DNA of 47,904 nucleotides from an uncultured Lachnobacterium sp. (GTDB lineage: Bacteria > Bacillota > Clostridia > Lachnospirales > Lachnospiraceae), in NCBI GenBank assembly GCA_900543445.1, contig UQRC01000021.1, forward strand, positions 1 through 47,904, written 5' to 3'. The notes under the pieces were generated by a model. That model saw only the letters and a list, made by a program, of their open reading frames with translations, was not told the origin of the DNA and searched no databases. Both the position numbers and the translations under genes were made by a program. Shown here piece by piece: positions 18,016 through 25,912 of the stretch; within the stretch, counting starts at the first letter, position 1, and the number at the start of each line of letters is the position of its first letter.

Positions 18016-20316
18016 TCATAGCTGTTTATTTTCAGGCATAGACATAAGAATCTTTTCCGGAGTAATCGGAAGTTCCCTGTGCCATACGCCGGTTGCACGA
18101 TAAATTGCATGAGCAATTGCCGGTGCCGGAGTATTAATTACAATTTCTCCGAGTGATTTTGCACCAAACGGTCCCGTCTCTTCGTAACTGTTCTCAAATT
18201 CTACATGAAGTTGTCCCATATCCAGTCGGGTCGGTATCTTATACTGCATGAAATTAGTCTCATTCAGCCGGCCGTTTCTGTCATAAGTTACATTTTCAAA
18301 CAAGGTGTGGCCGATGCCCTGTACAATTCCACCCTCTACCTGAACCCTTGCCAAAGCCGGATTGATTGCAATACCACAGTCGGCAACTGCCGTATAATTT
18401 AAAATTTTTGTTTCACCGGTAAAAAGATCCAGTTCGATTTCTACCATTCCGACCATATATGGAGGCGGCGATACCGGAGAGGAATGCGTTGCTGTGGCAA
18501 CTGCCGCAATATTGTTTGAGACCTGATCCTTCACACTGATTTTTTCAAGTGAGACCGTCTGCCCCGTATGCACATTGCACGCCTGCCTGTTCTCATATAT
18601 CATTTCATCCGGATTGCAGTCAAGCATTCCGGCTGCGATCGCACAAAGCTTCTCTTTCAATTCCGCACAGGCAATTTCTACTGCTTTGCCTGTAACATAG
18701 GTTGTGGAAGATGCATAAGAACCGGAATCATAAGGCGACGCATCCGTATCGGCGCCGAATACTGCAACATCCTCAACCGGACATTCCATGCATTCCGCAA
18801 CCATCTGTGCAAGAATTGTATCGCACCCGGTTCCCATGTCTGCAGCCCCGATGATCAGGTTAAAGGTTCCGTCATCCGCAAGTTTGATCGTTGCCGATCC
18901 GACATCCACATTCGAAATGCCCGATCCCTGCATTGCCATCGCAACACCGGCAGATCTGACTTTTCCGTTTCCCATATCCCGTACCGGATATTTCTCATCC
19001 CAATGAAACAATTCTTTACATTTCTTCATGCACCGGTCAAGGGCACAGGAATTTGCAGTCTCGCCAAAATAGGCCGGCATCTTCATGCCTTCGCGGACCA
19101 TATTCTGTTCACGGATAACCGTAGGGTCTATTCCAAGTTGTTCCGCCAGTTCATTCACGCTGGTTTCCACAGCAAAAATTCCCTGCGTCGCCCCATATCC
19201 GCGATAGGCTCCGGCAGGCAACTTATTTGTATAAACCACATCATACGCAAAACGATGTGCTTCAAGCCCTCCGGTATAAAGCGGAATCGATTTATGTCCG
19301 CTCAATCCTACGGTTGTCGGTCCATGTTCACCATAAGCACCGGTATTGGAAAGAGTATACAGATCAAGTCCACGGATATGTCCGTCCCGGTTGGCGCCAA
19401 GGCGTACGCGTACTTCCATCTCATGTCGTGGAGATCCTGCAATCATAGCCTCTTCTCTGGTAAAAATAAGTTTTGCCGGTCTGCCTGTTTTCATGGTGAC
19501 AAACGCAGGATATACTTCACTGACCGCTGTCTGTTTTGCTCCAAATCCACCGCCGATACGCGGCTTTTCAACACGTATCATGCTTTTTTTAATTCCCAAT
19601 GCATTCGATAAGATTCGTCTTACGTGAAAGACGATCTGGGTTGATGAGATCACATGCAGTCTGCCATACCGGTCAAGGCTCGTATAGGTGCGGAAAGTTT
19701 CCATCATCGCCTGACTGAATGCGCGCATATGGTATGTGTGATCAAGCACCGCGTCACAATCAGCCAGAACGGCATCAATGTCTCCGTTTCCATCGATTCC
19801 GGAGGCAACCAGATTCCGTTTGGGATCACCTCCCACCTCGACAGGCGGAAACCAGTCCTCTTCCGGATGAACGAGTACTTCATTATCTTTTGCCTTATGG
19901 AAATCCAAAACCGGCTCCAATTCACGATAGGTTACCTTGATCAGTTTCAGCGCCTTTAAAGCAGCTTTCTCATCTTCCGCTGCAATAATTGCAACCACAT
20001 CCCCGACAAACCGCACGTGACGGTCTATGATCAGACGGTCATATGGGGAGGGTTCCGGATACGTCTGCCCGGCGATCGCAAAACGATGCTTCGGAACATC
20101 TTTCCAGGTGTAGATTGCTACAATCCCAGGTACCTTTTGCGCAACAGAGGTCTGGACATCTTCGACAATTGCGTTTGCCTTCGTACTTCTGAGAAGTTTA
20201 ACGGTCAGCGCGTCACCCGTGATATCATCCACATAAACCGGTTTCCCTAAAAGAAGCTGCATCGCATCTTTTTTGGGAATCGCCTTGTGAACTGCCTGAT
20301 ATTCCTTATGCTCCAT
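18016..20316 (-). CDS. xdhA: Xanthine dehydrogenase-like molybdenum-binding subunit
   Basis: 766-residue catalytic subunit that would hold the molybdopterin cofactor and hydroxylate a purine or similar heterocycle. Conserved parts include the N-terminal domain GKPVYVDDI, the Mo-site loop GGGFGAKQ at ~255, AYRGYGATQ, VEGGIVQGIGHTLFE, and GAKSLGE near residue 720 carrying the base-catalytic Glu. In bovine xanthine oxidase the residue after GGGFGGK is the substrate-binding Glu802; here it is Gln, so the exact substrate is uncertain. Start at 20316 (MEHKEYQ) has GGAGG upstream and overlaps the iron-sulfur gene by 11 bases; an upstream extension to 20469 is just the other frame of that gene. Confidence 0.9.
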   Translation of the reverse strand: MEHKEYQAVHKAIPKKDAMQLLLGKPVYVDDITGDALTVKLLRSTKANAIVEDVQTSVAQKVPGIVAIYTWKDVPKHRFAIAGQTYPEPSPYDRLIIDRHVRFVGDVVAIIAAEDEKAALKALKLIKVTYRELEPVLDFHKAKDNEVLVHPEEDWFPPVEVGGDPKRNLVASGIDGNGDIDAVLADCDAVLDHTYHMRAFSQAMMETFRTYTSLDRYGRLHVISSTQIVFHVRRILSNALGIKKSMIRVEKPRIGGGFGAKQTAVSEVYPAFVTMKTGRPAKLIFTREEAMIAGSPRHEMEVRVRLGANRDGHIRGLDLYTLSNTGAYGEHGPTTVGLSGHKSIPLYTGGLEAHRFAYDVVYTNKLPAGAYRGYGATQGIFAVETSVNELAEQLGIDPTVIREQNMVREGMKMPAYFGETANSCALDRCMKKCKELFHWDEKYPVRDMGNGKVRSAGVAMAMQGSGISNVDVGSATIKLADDGTFNLIIGAADMGTGCDTILAQMVAECMECPVEDVAVFGADTDASPYDSGSYASSTTYVTGKAVEIACAELKEKLCAIAAGMLDCNPDEMIYENRQACNVHTGQTVSLEKISVKDQVSNNIAAVATATHSSPVSPPPYMVGMVEIELDLFTGETKILNYTAVADCGIAINPALARVQVEGGIVQGIGHTLFENVTYDRNGRLNETNFMQYKIPTRLDMGQLHVEFENSYEETGPFGAKSLGEIVINTPAPAIAHAIYRATGVWHRELPITPEKILMSMPENKQL

Positions 20317-20788
20317 GACTGCCTCCTTTATTCTTCTGTTTCCTGCTGTCCAGATAGTTGCGGATGCCACGGAGTTGTCCTTCATATCCCGTGCATCTGC
20401 ACAGATTCCCTGCAAGAAATGCCCGGATTTCATCGTCGGTCGGATCCGGATTCTCGCGCAGCAGCGCAATCGTATTCATGACAAACCCCGGATTGCAAAA
20501 TCCACATTGATCCGCACCCTGCGCTGCAATATAAGTAACAAATTCCGCTGCTTCCTCCTGCAGACCTTCCAGCGTTTGTACAGCATGTCCATCTGCTCTT
20601 GCTGCAAGAATAGAACAGGACAGAACCGGCACTTCATCCATCAGAACCGTGCACAGTCCGCAGTTGGCAGACTCGCAGCCGCGTTTTACACTATAGCAGC
20701 CATGCTGCCTCAAAAAATCGATCAAAAGAAGATCCGGTTCAATCTGTTGCTTAATCGCTTTGTTATTAACATGAATACAGACTTCCAT
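20306..20788 (-). CDS. xdhC: Xanthine dehydrogenase-like [2Fe-2S] subunit
   Basis: 160-residue electron-transfer subunit with two [2Fe-2S] clusters. The ferredoxin-like N-terminal half has the four cysteines of GCESANCGLC plus a later Cys (LSCS). The helical C-terminal half has CGFC and CRC in GNLCRCTGYE. All eight ligands are present. The ATG at 20788 has GGAGG seven bases upstream and overlaps the stop of the FAD subunit (TGATG); a GTG one codon earlier is possible. The symbol follows the E. coli XdhABC convention, where C is the iron-sulfur subunit. Confidence 0.92.
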   Translation of the reverse strand: MEVCIHVNNKAIKQQIEPDLLLIDFLRQHGCYSVKRGCESANCGLCTVLMDEVPVLSCSILAARADGHAVQTLEGLQEEAAEFVTYIAAQGADQCGFCNPGFVMNTIALLRENPDPTDDEIRAFLAGNLCRCTGYEGQLRGIRNYLDSRKQKNKGGSHGA

Positions 20789-21579
20789 CACTGTGCCTCC
20801 TTTATGGTATCAAACAATCGTTTACAAAGTACTCCGATCAGACGGGACCGGTAATCTGCATGGGCACGGATATTGCTGCCGGTAGGAATCCGTTCTGCCG
20901 CATATTTTGCAAAGGCCGCAATCGAATCATCCGACAATCCACCGGAAAACAGATGCGCTTCATCCGTTAGAAGCATCGCTTTTTGGGGTCTTGCACCTGC
21001 AGCAAAACGATACTCTCCATCCACCACAGAAGCTGCACATGCGATTACAGGGAAATCCGTACTCTGGTTACGAACCGAGGCATAAGCAAATGTCCCCCGG
21101 CTTTTCCTGACGATCAGGCGAACCAGAATATCACGATCCGGCATCATTTCCACAAAATCACGAAGGGGAATACGTCCAGAATGAAACAACTCGACCTCAG
21201 CGTCCATAACAAGAAAAACAGTCAATACATCCGAGAATCCGAATCTGCCCCAGATACTGCCTCCAATGGTCGCGACATTACGGAATTGTACACCAACAAT
21301 GTCCTTTAATGCATTCCGGACAGCTCCCTGCGTAGCATGGTTTAAACCTTTATGCATTTCCAATTTGCGAAGCGGCACCATGGCACCGATCAAAAACTCA
21401 TCCTCGGTCTCTTCAATCGTATCTAATCCAAGCTCACACAAATCGATTGCTGTCGGGATCAGACGATTCTGCATTTTCATCCAGAGCATACCTCCAATAA
21501 TATGGCTGCTTTTCTTCTGGTTCAGCTCATATGCTTCTTCAAGGCTCTTTGGACGGACATAATTTTGAATAGTTATCAT
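20788..21579 (-). CDS. xdhB: Xanthine dehydrogenase-like FAD-binding subunit
   Basis: 263-residue flavoprotein subunit that passes electrons to NAD+ or another acceptor. The FAD-binding pattern of the CO dehydrogenase flavoprotein family is visible: IIGGMLWMKM near residue 28 (usually AGGTDL) and ATIGGSIWGRFGFSDVL near 104. The C-terminal domain is complete, and the length is close to that of other short bacterial FAD subunits. First gene of the xdhB-xdhC-xdhA-permease operon; AGGAG precedes the ATG. Stop and start codons overlap between all three subunits, which should favour equal production. Confidence 0.9.
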   Translation of the reverse strand: MITIQNYVRPKSLEEAYELNQKKSSHIIGGMLWMKMQNRLIPTAIDLCELGLDTIEETEDEFLIGAMVPLRKLEMHKGLNHATQGAVRNALKDIVGVQFRNVATIGGSIWGRFGFSDVLTVFLVMDAEVELFHSGRIPLRDFVEMMPDRDILVRLIVRKSRGTFAYASVRNQSTDFPVIACAASVVDGEYRFAAGARPQKAMLLTDEAHLFSGGLSDDSIAAFAKYAAERIPTGSNIRAHADYRSRLIGVLCKRLFDTIKEAQ

Positions 21580-21621
21580 AAGCGCTCCTTCTTATATCAT
21601 TTTAGCCATCACTTATTCAAC

Positions 21622-21650
21622 ATTATAATAAAAATACTTGCGTATGAAAA
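21622..21650 (-). promoter_or_regulatory. Promoter of the xdh operon
   Basis: Minus strand: -35 TTTTCA (21650-21645), 17-base spacer, perfect -10 TATAAT (21627-21622). RNA would start near 21615, 36 bases before the xdhB start codon. Its -35 box lies next to that of the divergent promoter. Confidence 0.7.
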
Positions 21651-21666
21651 GATGCTTTGCTACAAT
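21638..21666 (+). promoter_or_regulatory. Promoter of the molybdate-type importer operon
   Basis: -35 TTGCGT (21638-21643), 17-base spacer, -10 TACAAT (21661-21666). RNA would start near 21673, inside the palindrome at 21669-21692. The two divergent promoters are packed back to back within 124 bases. Confidence 0.65.
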
Positions 21667-21668
21667 AC

Positions 21669-21692
21669 CGTTGTATTATTAAAAACACAACG
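21669..21692. promoter_or_regulatory. ModE-like operator
   Basis: Half-sites CGTTGT (21669-21674) and ACAACG (21687-21692) lie 12 bases apart, total 24. As I remember it, the E. coli modA operator has CGTTAT and ATAACG with the same 12-base spacing, and the inner TATT and ACA bases also agree. The site covers the predicted start of RNA and ends just before the ribosome site, a repressor position. A ModE-like protein is encoded 2.9 kb downstream in the same operon. Confidence 0.6.
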
Positions 21693-21703
21693 AGAGGTGA
21701 ACT

Positions 21704-22804
21704 ATGAAAACAAAAATCCAAAAACAATTAACCCGATATGCATCACTCCTGCTCGCTGTTTTACTTCTGTTTGTAAACAGCGGCTGCGGGACTTCTTCCA
21801 CAATGCCGATTCAAAACAATACCGAAACAACATCCGTGGAAGACACAACTCCGTCAACACAGGAGGCGACATCCACCGATCTGTCTGAGACAGCTTATCC
21901 TGTCACGGTAACGGATCAGGCCGGACGTGAGGTTACTTTTACAAAAGAACCGGAAAAAATTGTCAGCGGCTACTACATTCCTTCAAGTCTTCTGATTGCT
22001 CTTGGGCTGAGTGACAAAGTAGTAGGTATTGAAGCAAAGGCCGATACGCGTCCGATCTATAAGATGGCTGCTCCGGAATTTCTTGAGCTGCCGAACGTCG
22101 GCACTGCAAAAGAATTCAATCTGGAAACATGTGCATCTTTAAACCCGGATCTTGTTATTCTTCCTTTAAAATTAAAAGATGCCGCCCAGAGTCTTTCCGA
22201 CCTCAATATTCCTGTATTGCTTGTCAATCCTGAAAATCAGGAACAGCTGGAGGAAATGATCACATTGCTTTCTACTGTAACAAACACAAAGGCAAAGGCG
22301 GATGATCTTATTTCATATATCAATGAACAAAGTGATATGCTCGCTTCAAAACTTGCTTCCGTTGATAAACCTACCGTATATCTGGCCGGCAATTCTTCTC
22401 TTCTTTCCACAGCCGGACCATCCATGTACCAGTCCCAAATGATCGAACTGGCCGGTGCCGTAAATGCAGCGGAAGAAATTACGGATACCTATTGGGCAAA
22501 TATCAGTTACGAGCAGCTTCTGTCATGGGATCCATCCTATATCATTCTTGCATCCGATGCAGAATATACCGTGGAAGATGTTTTAAATGATCCGAATCTG
22601 AAGAACTGTACTGCGGTAAAAAACAAGCAGGTTTATGCCGTTCCCGGAGAGATTGAGGCATTAGACAGTCCGGTTCCAGCTAGTATTCTTGCAAGTATAT
22701 GGCTTGCCGGAATCCTTCATCCGGATCAGATTTCTGCCGATACCTACACCACGGAATCCGACAACTATTATGGAACGTTCTATGATATCGAAAGTCAAAA
22801 CTAA
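21704..22804 (+). CDS. FecB/BtuF-type substrate-binding lipoprotein, probably for molybdate or tungstate
   Basis: 366-residue lipoprotein: signal with lipobox-like VNSGC (Cys at ~28), a long Thr/Ser linker, then a class III binding fold starting VTVTDQAGREVTF. This fold serves ferric siderophores, haem, cobalamin and, in MolA of Haemophilus, molybdate. In a permease/ATPase/ModE-like operon facing xanthine dehydrogenase genes, oxyanion uptake is the best reading, but this is inference. Ribosome site GAGAGGTG. The 3' end overlaps the permease start. Confidence 0.82.
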   Translation: MKTKIQKQLTRYASLLLAVLLLFVNSGCGTSSTMPIQNNTETTSVEDTTPSTQEATSTDLSETAYPVTVTDQAGREVTFTKEPEKIVSGYYIPSSLLIALGLSDKVVGIEAKADTRPIYKMAAPEFLELPNVGTAKEFNLETCASLNPDLVILPLKLKDAAQSLSDLNIPVLLVNPENQEQLEEMITLLSTVTNTKAKADDLISYINEQSDMLASKLASVDKPTVYLAGNSSLLSTAGPSMYQSQMIELAGAVNAAEEITDTYWANISYEQLLSWDPSYIILASDAEYTVEDVLNDPNLKNCTAVKNKQVYAVPGEIEALDSPVPASILASIWLAGILHPDQISADTYTTESDNYYGTFYDIESQN

Positions 22805-23756
22805 TCTCTATATAATCATCGGAAGCATTCTGTTACTGCTCCTTACCATCGCTTCCCTTTTCATCGGTAAATATCCCCTGACACTTTCGGGAATTCTTTC
22901 CGGGGATCCGATGCAATGGAACGTTTTTCTCACATTGCGCGCAAGCCGTGCCGTAATCGGTGCTTCCGGTGGCTTTGTTCTTGGAGTTGCAGGCTTTGTC
23001 TATCAGACAATTTTCAGGAATCCGCTTGCTTCTCCGGATATCATCGGTGTATCTTCCGGTGCCAGCGCGGGTGCCGCATTTGGTATCCTGTTTTTATCCG
23101 GGACATTTGCTATTACAGCCTCTGCTTTTGCGGGGGCTGTTTGTTGTGTAATTCTTGCCCTTTCTCTCTCCTCATTGACGGAAGATAAAGACGGCAAAAG
23201 CATTGTGCTTGCAGGTATTGCTGTACACAGTCTCGCACAGACGATTCTGATCGTCCTGAAATTACTTGCAGATCCTGAAAAGCAGCTTGCTTCCATCGAA
23301 TACTGGATTATGGGAAGCCTGAACGGAATCAGTCTTTATTCCATTCGCTTTAATATCGTTTTATGCATCATTTGCATGATCTGCCTGTTTTTGTTATATC
23401 GTCAGATTATTTTACTATCCCTGGACGATCATGAAGGACGCATGCTCGGCGTCGACGTCCGGCGAATGCGCCTTCTTGTTCTGATCATTGCCACTCTTGC
23501 AACCGCCAGCGTCATCAGCATGACCGGACTGATCAGTTTTATCGCTCTATTAGCCCCCCATGGTGCACGAATGCTGCTCAAAAGCAATCGAATCTCTACC
23601 ATGCTGACCAGCGGACTCATCGGCGGGTGTCTGCTCACACTTGGCGATATTCTGGCTCGAAGCATCGCTTCCACAGAATTGCCGGTAAGTATTTTTACAA
23701 GTCTGATTGGAGCACCCGTGCTGATTTATCTTTGTTTAAGGAGGAAATCCTCATGA
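22782..23756 (+). CDS. FecCD-family ABC importer permease
   Basis: About 325 residues with 9-10 hydrophobic helices. Family hallmarks: LRASRAVIGASGGFVLGVAG, then FRNPLASPDIIGVSSGASAG, and FIALLAPHGARMLL near the C terminus. Start choice is uncertain: ATG at 22782 (MISKVKTN) gives a normal N terminus, ATG at 22770 adds four residues, and neither has a strong ribosome site. Translation may depend on coupling to the preceding gene, which it overlaps by 23 bases. It ends in ATGA overlap with the ATPase gene. Confidence 0.87.
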   Translation: MISKVKTNLYIIIGSILLLLLTIASLFIGKYPLTLSGILSGDPMQWNVFLTLRASRAVIGASGGFVLGVAGFVYQTIFRNPLASPDIIGVSSGASAGAAFGILFLSGTFAITASAFAGAVCCVILALSLSSLTEDKDGKSIVLAGIAVHSLAQTILIVLKLLADPEKQLASIEYWIMGSLNGISLYSIRFNIVLCIICMICLFLLYRQIILLSLDDHEGRMLGVDVRRMRLLVLIIATLATASVISMTGLISFIALLAPHGARMLLKSNRISTMLTSGLIGGCLLTLGDILARSIASTELPVSIFTSLIGAPVLIYLCLRRKSS

Positions 23757-24577
23757 ACGAACTGACTGTGAAAAACATCATATGCGGATATCAAAAGAAA
23801 ACCGTTCTGAATGATATCTGTTTTTCCGTACCCGGCAAAACCATCGTCGGAATCCTCGGTTGCAACGGATGTGGTAAAACGACTTTACTGAAAGCAATCG
23901 CCGGTCTTCTTCCGCACAAGGGAGAATGTCAATTTAACGATCAGATTCTCGAATTACTTACCGCAAGGGAACGTGCTCTTTGCTGCGGATATATTCCACA
24001 GCAAAACAGTATTTCCATAGATCTGTCGGTCATGGAAGTGGTTTTAATGGGATTTAATCCGGATTTAAAACTTTTGCAGTCCCCCACGAAACAAATGAAA
24101 CAAAAAGCCGCTGATGCACTTGAACTTGTGGGTCTGGATGGACGTATCCATGATCATTTCATGAATCTGAGCGCAGGACAAAAACAGCTTGTTCTTCTGG
24201 CACGCACATTCGCCTGTGATCGCAGACTTTTTCTTTTAGACGAACCGGAAAGTGCTCTGGACTTTCGATTCCGTTATCAGGCAATCGGTCTTTTGCGTCA
24301 AAAAATTCAAAAGAATCAGGGGATTGCATTGATCACACTGCACGACAGTTCTCTTGCGCTCAATTACTGCGACCTGCTTCTTGTTTTATCCGAAAAAAAA
24401 CTGATTGGTGAAATCCGTCCGTTCCATACTCCCATCCCAAAAACGGAGCAGCTTCTTTCGGAAATTTATGGTACAATCAGTATCAAAGAGTTAACAACCC
24501 ACAATGGGCAAAAACGGCTTGTAATGTTAAAGGAGGATGATATTTTTGAGGGCAGCCACAAAGATCACTTTTTTTGA
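23753..24577 (+). CDS. FecE/MolC-type ABC importer ATPase
   Basis: 274-residue ATPase: Walker A GCNGCGKTT, Q-loop IPQQNSISIDLSV, signature LSAGQKQLV, Walker B LFLLDEPESALD, switch His in TLHDSSLAL. The start at 23753 has AAGGAGG just upstream and overlaps the permease stop. The 3' end overlaps the ModE-like gene. The sequence is of the cobalamin/siderophore importer class, which includes MolC. Confidence 0.88.
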   Translation: MNELTVKNIICGYQKKTVLNDICFSVPGKTIVGILGCNGCGKTTLLKAIAGLLPHKGECQFNDQILELLTARERALCCGYIPQQNSISIDLSVMEVVLMGFNPDLKLLQSPTKQMKQKAADALELVGLDGRIHDHFMNLSAGQKQLVLLARTFACDRRLFLLDEPESALDFRFRYQAIGLLRQKIQKNQGIALITLHDSSLALNYCDLLLVLSEKKLIGEIRPFHTPIPKTEQLLSEIYGTISIKELTTHNGQKRLVMLKEDDIFEGSHKDHFF

Positions 24578-24881
24578 TGAACATGGAGAAAAATTTTTTG
24601 GCGAAGGTCCCTGTCTTCTCTTACACGCCATTGAAGAAACAGGTTCGCTGCGCGCTGCTTCTATTTCTATGGGGCTTGCATATACCAAGGCGCTGCGAAT
24701 GATACGGCATGCAGAGGAGGCGCTTGGATTTTCACTTACTACACGAAGTGTCGGCGGGCGATCCGGTGGAGGCAGTACACTGACACCAGAAGGAAAGGAA
24801 TGGCTGAAAAAATATGAAACCTATAGGAATGCCTGTATCCAGGCTAACAACAGACTGTATATGGAGATCTTTTCAGAATAG
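24546..24881 (+). CDS. ModE-like DNA-binding protein without a molybdate-binding domain
   Basis: About 111 residues forming only the LysR-like winged helix of ModE: GEGPCLLLHAIEETGSLRAA, SMGLAYTKALRMIRHAEEAL, then the Gly-rich GGRSGGGSTLTPEG wing typical of ModE. The two C-terminal Mop domains that bind molybdate in E. coli ModE are absent. The ATG at 24537 touches AAGGAGG with no spacing, so I prefer TTG at 24546, nine bases after it. It overlaps the ATPase gene and probably controls the operator at 21669-21692; how it senses the metal is unknown. Confidence 0.85.
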   Translation: MRAATKITFFDEHGEKFFGEGPCLLLHAIEETGSLRAASISMGLAYTKALRMIRHAEEALGFSLTTRSVGGRSGGGSTLTPEGKEWLKKYETYRNACIQANNRLYMEIFSE

Positions 24882-25911
24882 CGGATGCAGACATATCATC
24901 TTAACCGGAAGCAGGGGCTGCGGGAAAACAACACTGCTCTCAGGACTTTTCTCTTTTCCTATCCCCGGAATCACTACTTATGCGGTTCCACAACAAGGTG
25001 TCTATTTGAAGAATAACCGGACCGGTGAAACAACTATGATTGGAAAATATGAGCCGGATCCATCTAGAACCGAAAATCTTATGAAACCGATAAAAGAAGC
25101 TTTTCTCTCAAAAGGAATTTCTTTTCTGAACGCTCTTAAGGAAGTGGCATCCGAGTGGATCAGCATTGATGAGATCGGTTATCTCGAAGACGCGGTTCCG
25201 GAATATCTAAATACCTTATATGAACTTATGGAACAGAAACATCTTCTTATGGTAGTCCGGAAGCAGAATCTTGCTTTTATACGGAAGCTTCGCCAAAGAA
25301 GCGATACCTTAGTCATTGATCTGGATCAGCCATATGGAAAAAGCGGCTGCATCATTATGGCTTCCGGACAGGGAAAACGTTTTGGCAGTAATAAACTTCT
25401 GATTGATTTTGGAGGCAAGCCACTGATCCAATGGGCAATCGATGCAAGTAAAGGGTTGTTCTGTAAACAGCTTGTTGTTACCATTCATCCGGAAATTGAA
25501 GATTTGTGCCACAAACAAAATATTCCGGTTCTGCTCCATCAATCTCCTCTTCGCAATGATATGATAAGGAAGGGATTACAATCCATCGAACTCGGAATTG
25601 ACCGATGCGCCTTCTTACCTGCCGATCAACCTCTGATAAGGCCGGATTCCATTGCCGCGCTTCTTCTTTGTTCTCAAAATGAGCCTTCTTTCATCTGGAG
25701 AACATATTTCGGGAATCGCACCGGTTCTCCGGTGCTATTTCCTGCCCGTTTCTTCCATGAATTGAAATCTCTCCCTCCAAAATCCGGTGGAAGCATGGTC
25801 GTATCACAACACATACAGCTTTGCAGAACAGTTCAGACAGAAGTCGCAGAGGAATTGAAAGACATCGACACATACGAAGATCTATCGGTTCTATCACAAT
25901 ATATTCGTTAA
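24814..25911 (+). CDS. Fusion of a THEP1-like NTPase and a MocA-type molybdopterin cytidylyltransferase
   Basis: About 365 residues in two domains. The N-terminal one (~25-172) has a P-loop TGSRGCGKTT, an IGKYEPD stretch and Walker B ISIDEIGYLED, like THEP1 nucleoside triphosphatases. The C-terminal one (~176-365) is a MobA/MocA-like nucleotidyltransferase: IIMASGQGKRFGSNKLL, acidic metal site in PADQPL, and GNRTGSPVLF. MocA makes the cytosine dinucleotide form of the cofactor used by xanthine dehydrogenases, matching the divergent operon. The start is uncertain (24814 or 24829, no good ribosome site, deep overlap with the previous gene). Ends one base from the convergent spoIVB stop. Confidence 0.82.
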   Translation: MKPIGMPVSRLTTDCIWRSFQNSGCRHIILTGSRGCGKTTLLSGLFSFPIPGITTYAVPQQGVYLKNNRTGETTMIGKYEPDPSRTENLMKPIKEAFLSKGISFLNALKEVASEWISIDEIGYLEDAVPEYLNTLYELMEQKHLLMVVRKQNLAFIRKLRQRSDTLVIDLDQPYGKSGCIIMASGQGKRFGSNKLLIDFGGKPLIQWAIDASKGLFCKQLVVTIHPEIEDLCHKQNIPVLLHQSPLRNDMIRKGLQSIELGIDRCAFLPADQPLIRPDSIAALLLCSQNEPSFIWRTYFGNRTGSPVLFPARFFHELKSLPPKSGGSMVVSQHIQLCRTVQTEVAEELKDIDTYEDLSVLSQYIR

Positions 25912-25912
25912 T

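Noticed and set aside
18568..19611. Long plus-strand open frame (347 codons) inside the molybdenum subunit gene
   Set aside because: Rich in Cys, His, Ile and Arg as expected for antisense of a coding region, no family pattern and no ribosome site; the minus-strand gene is clear.
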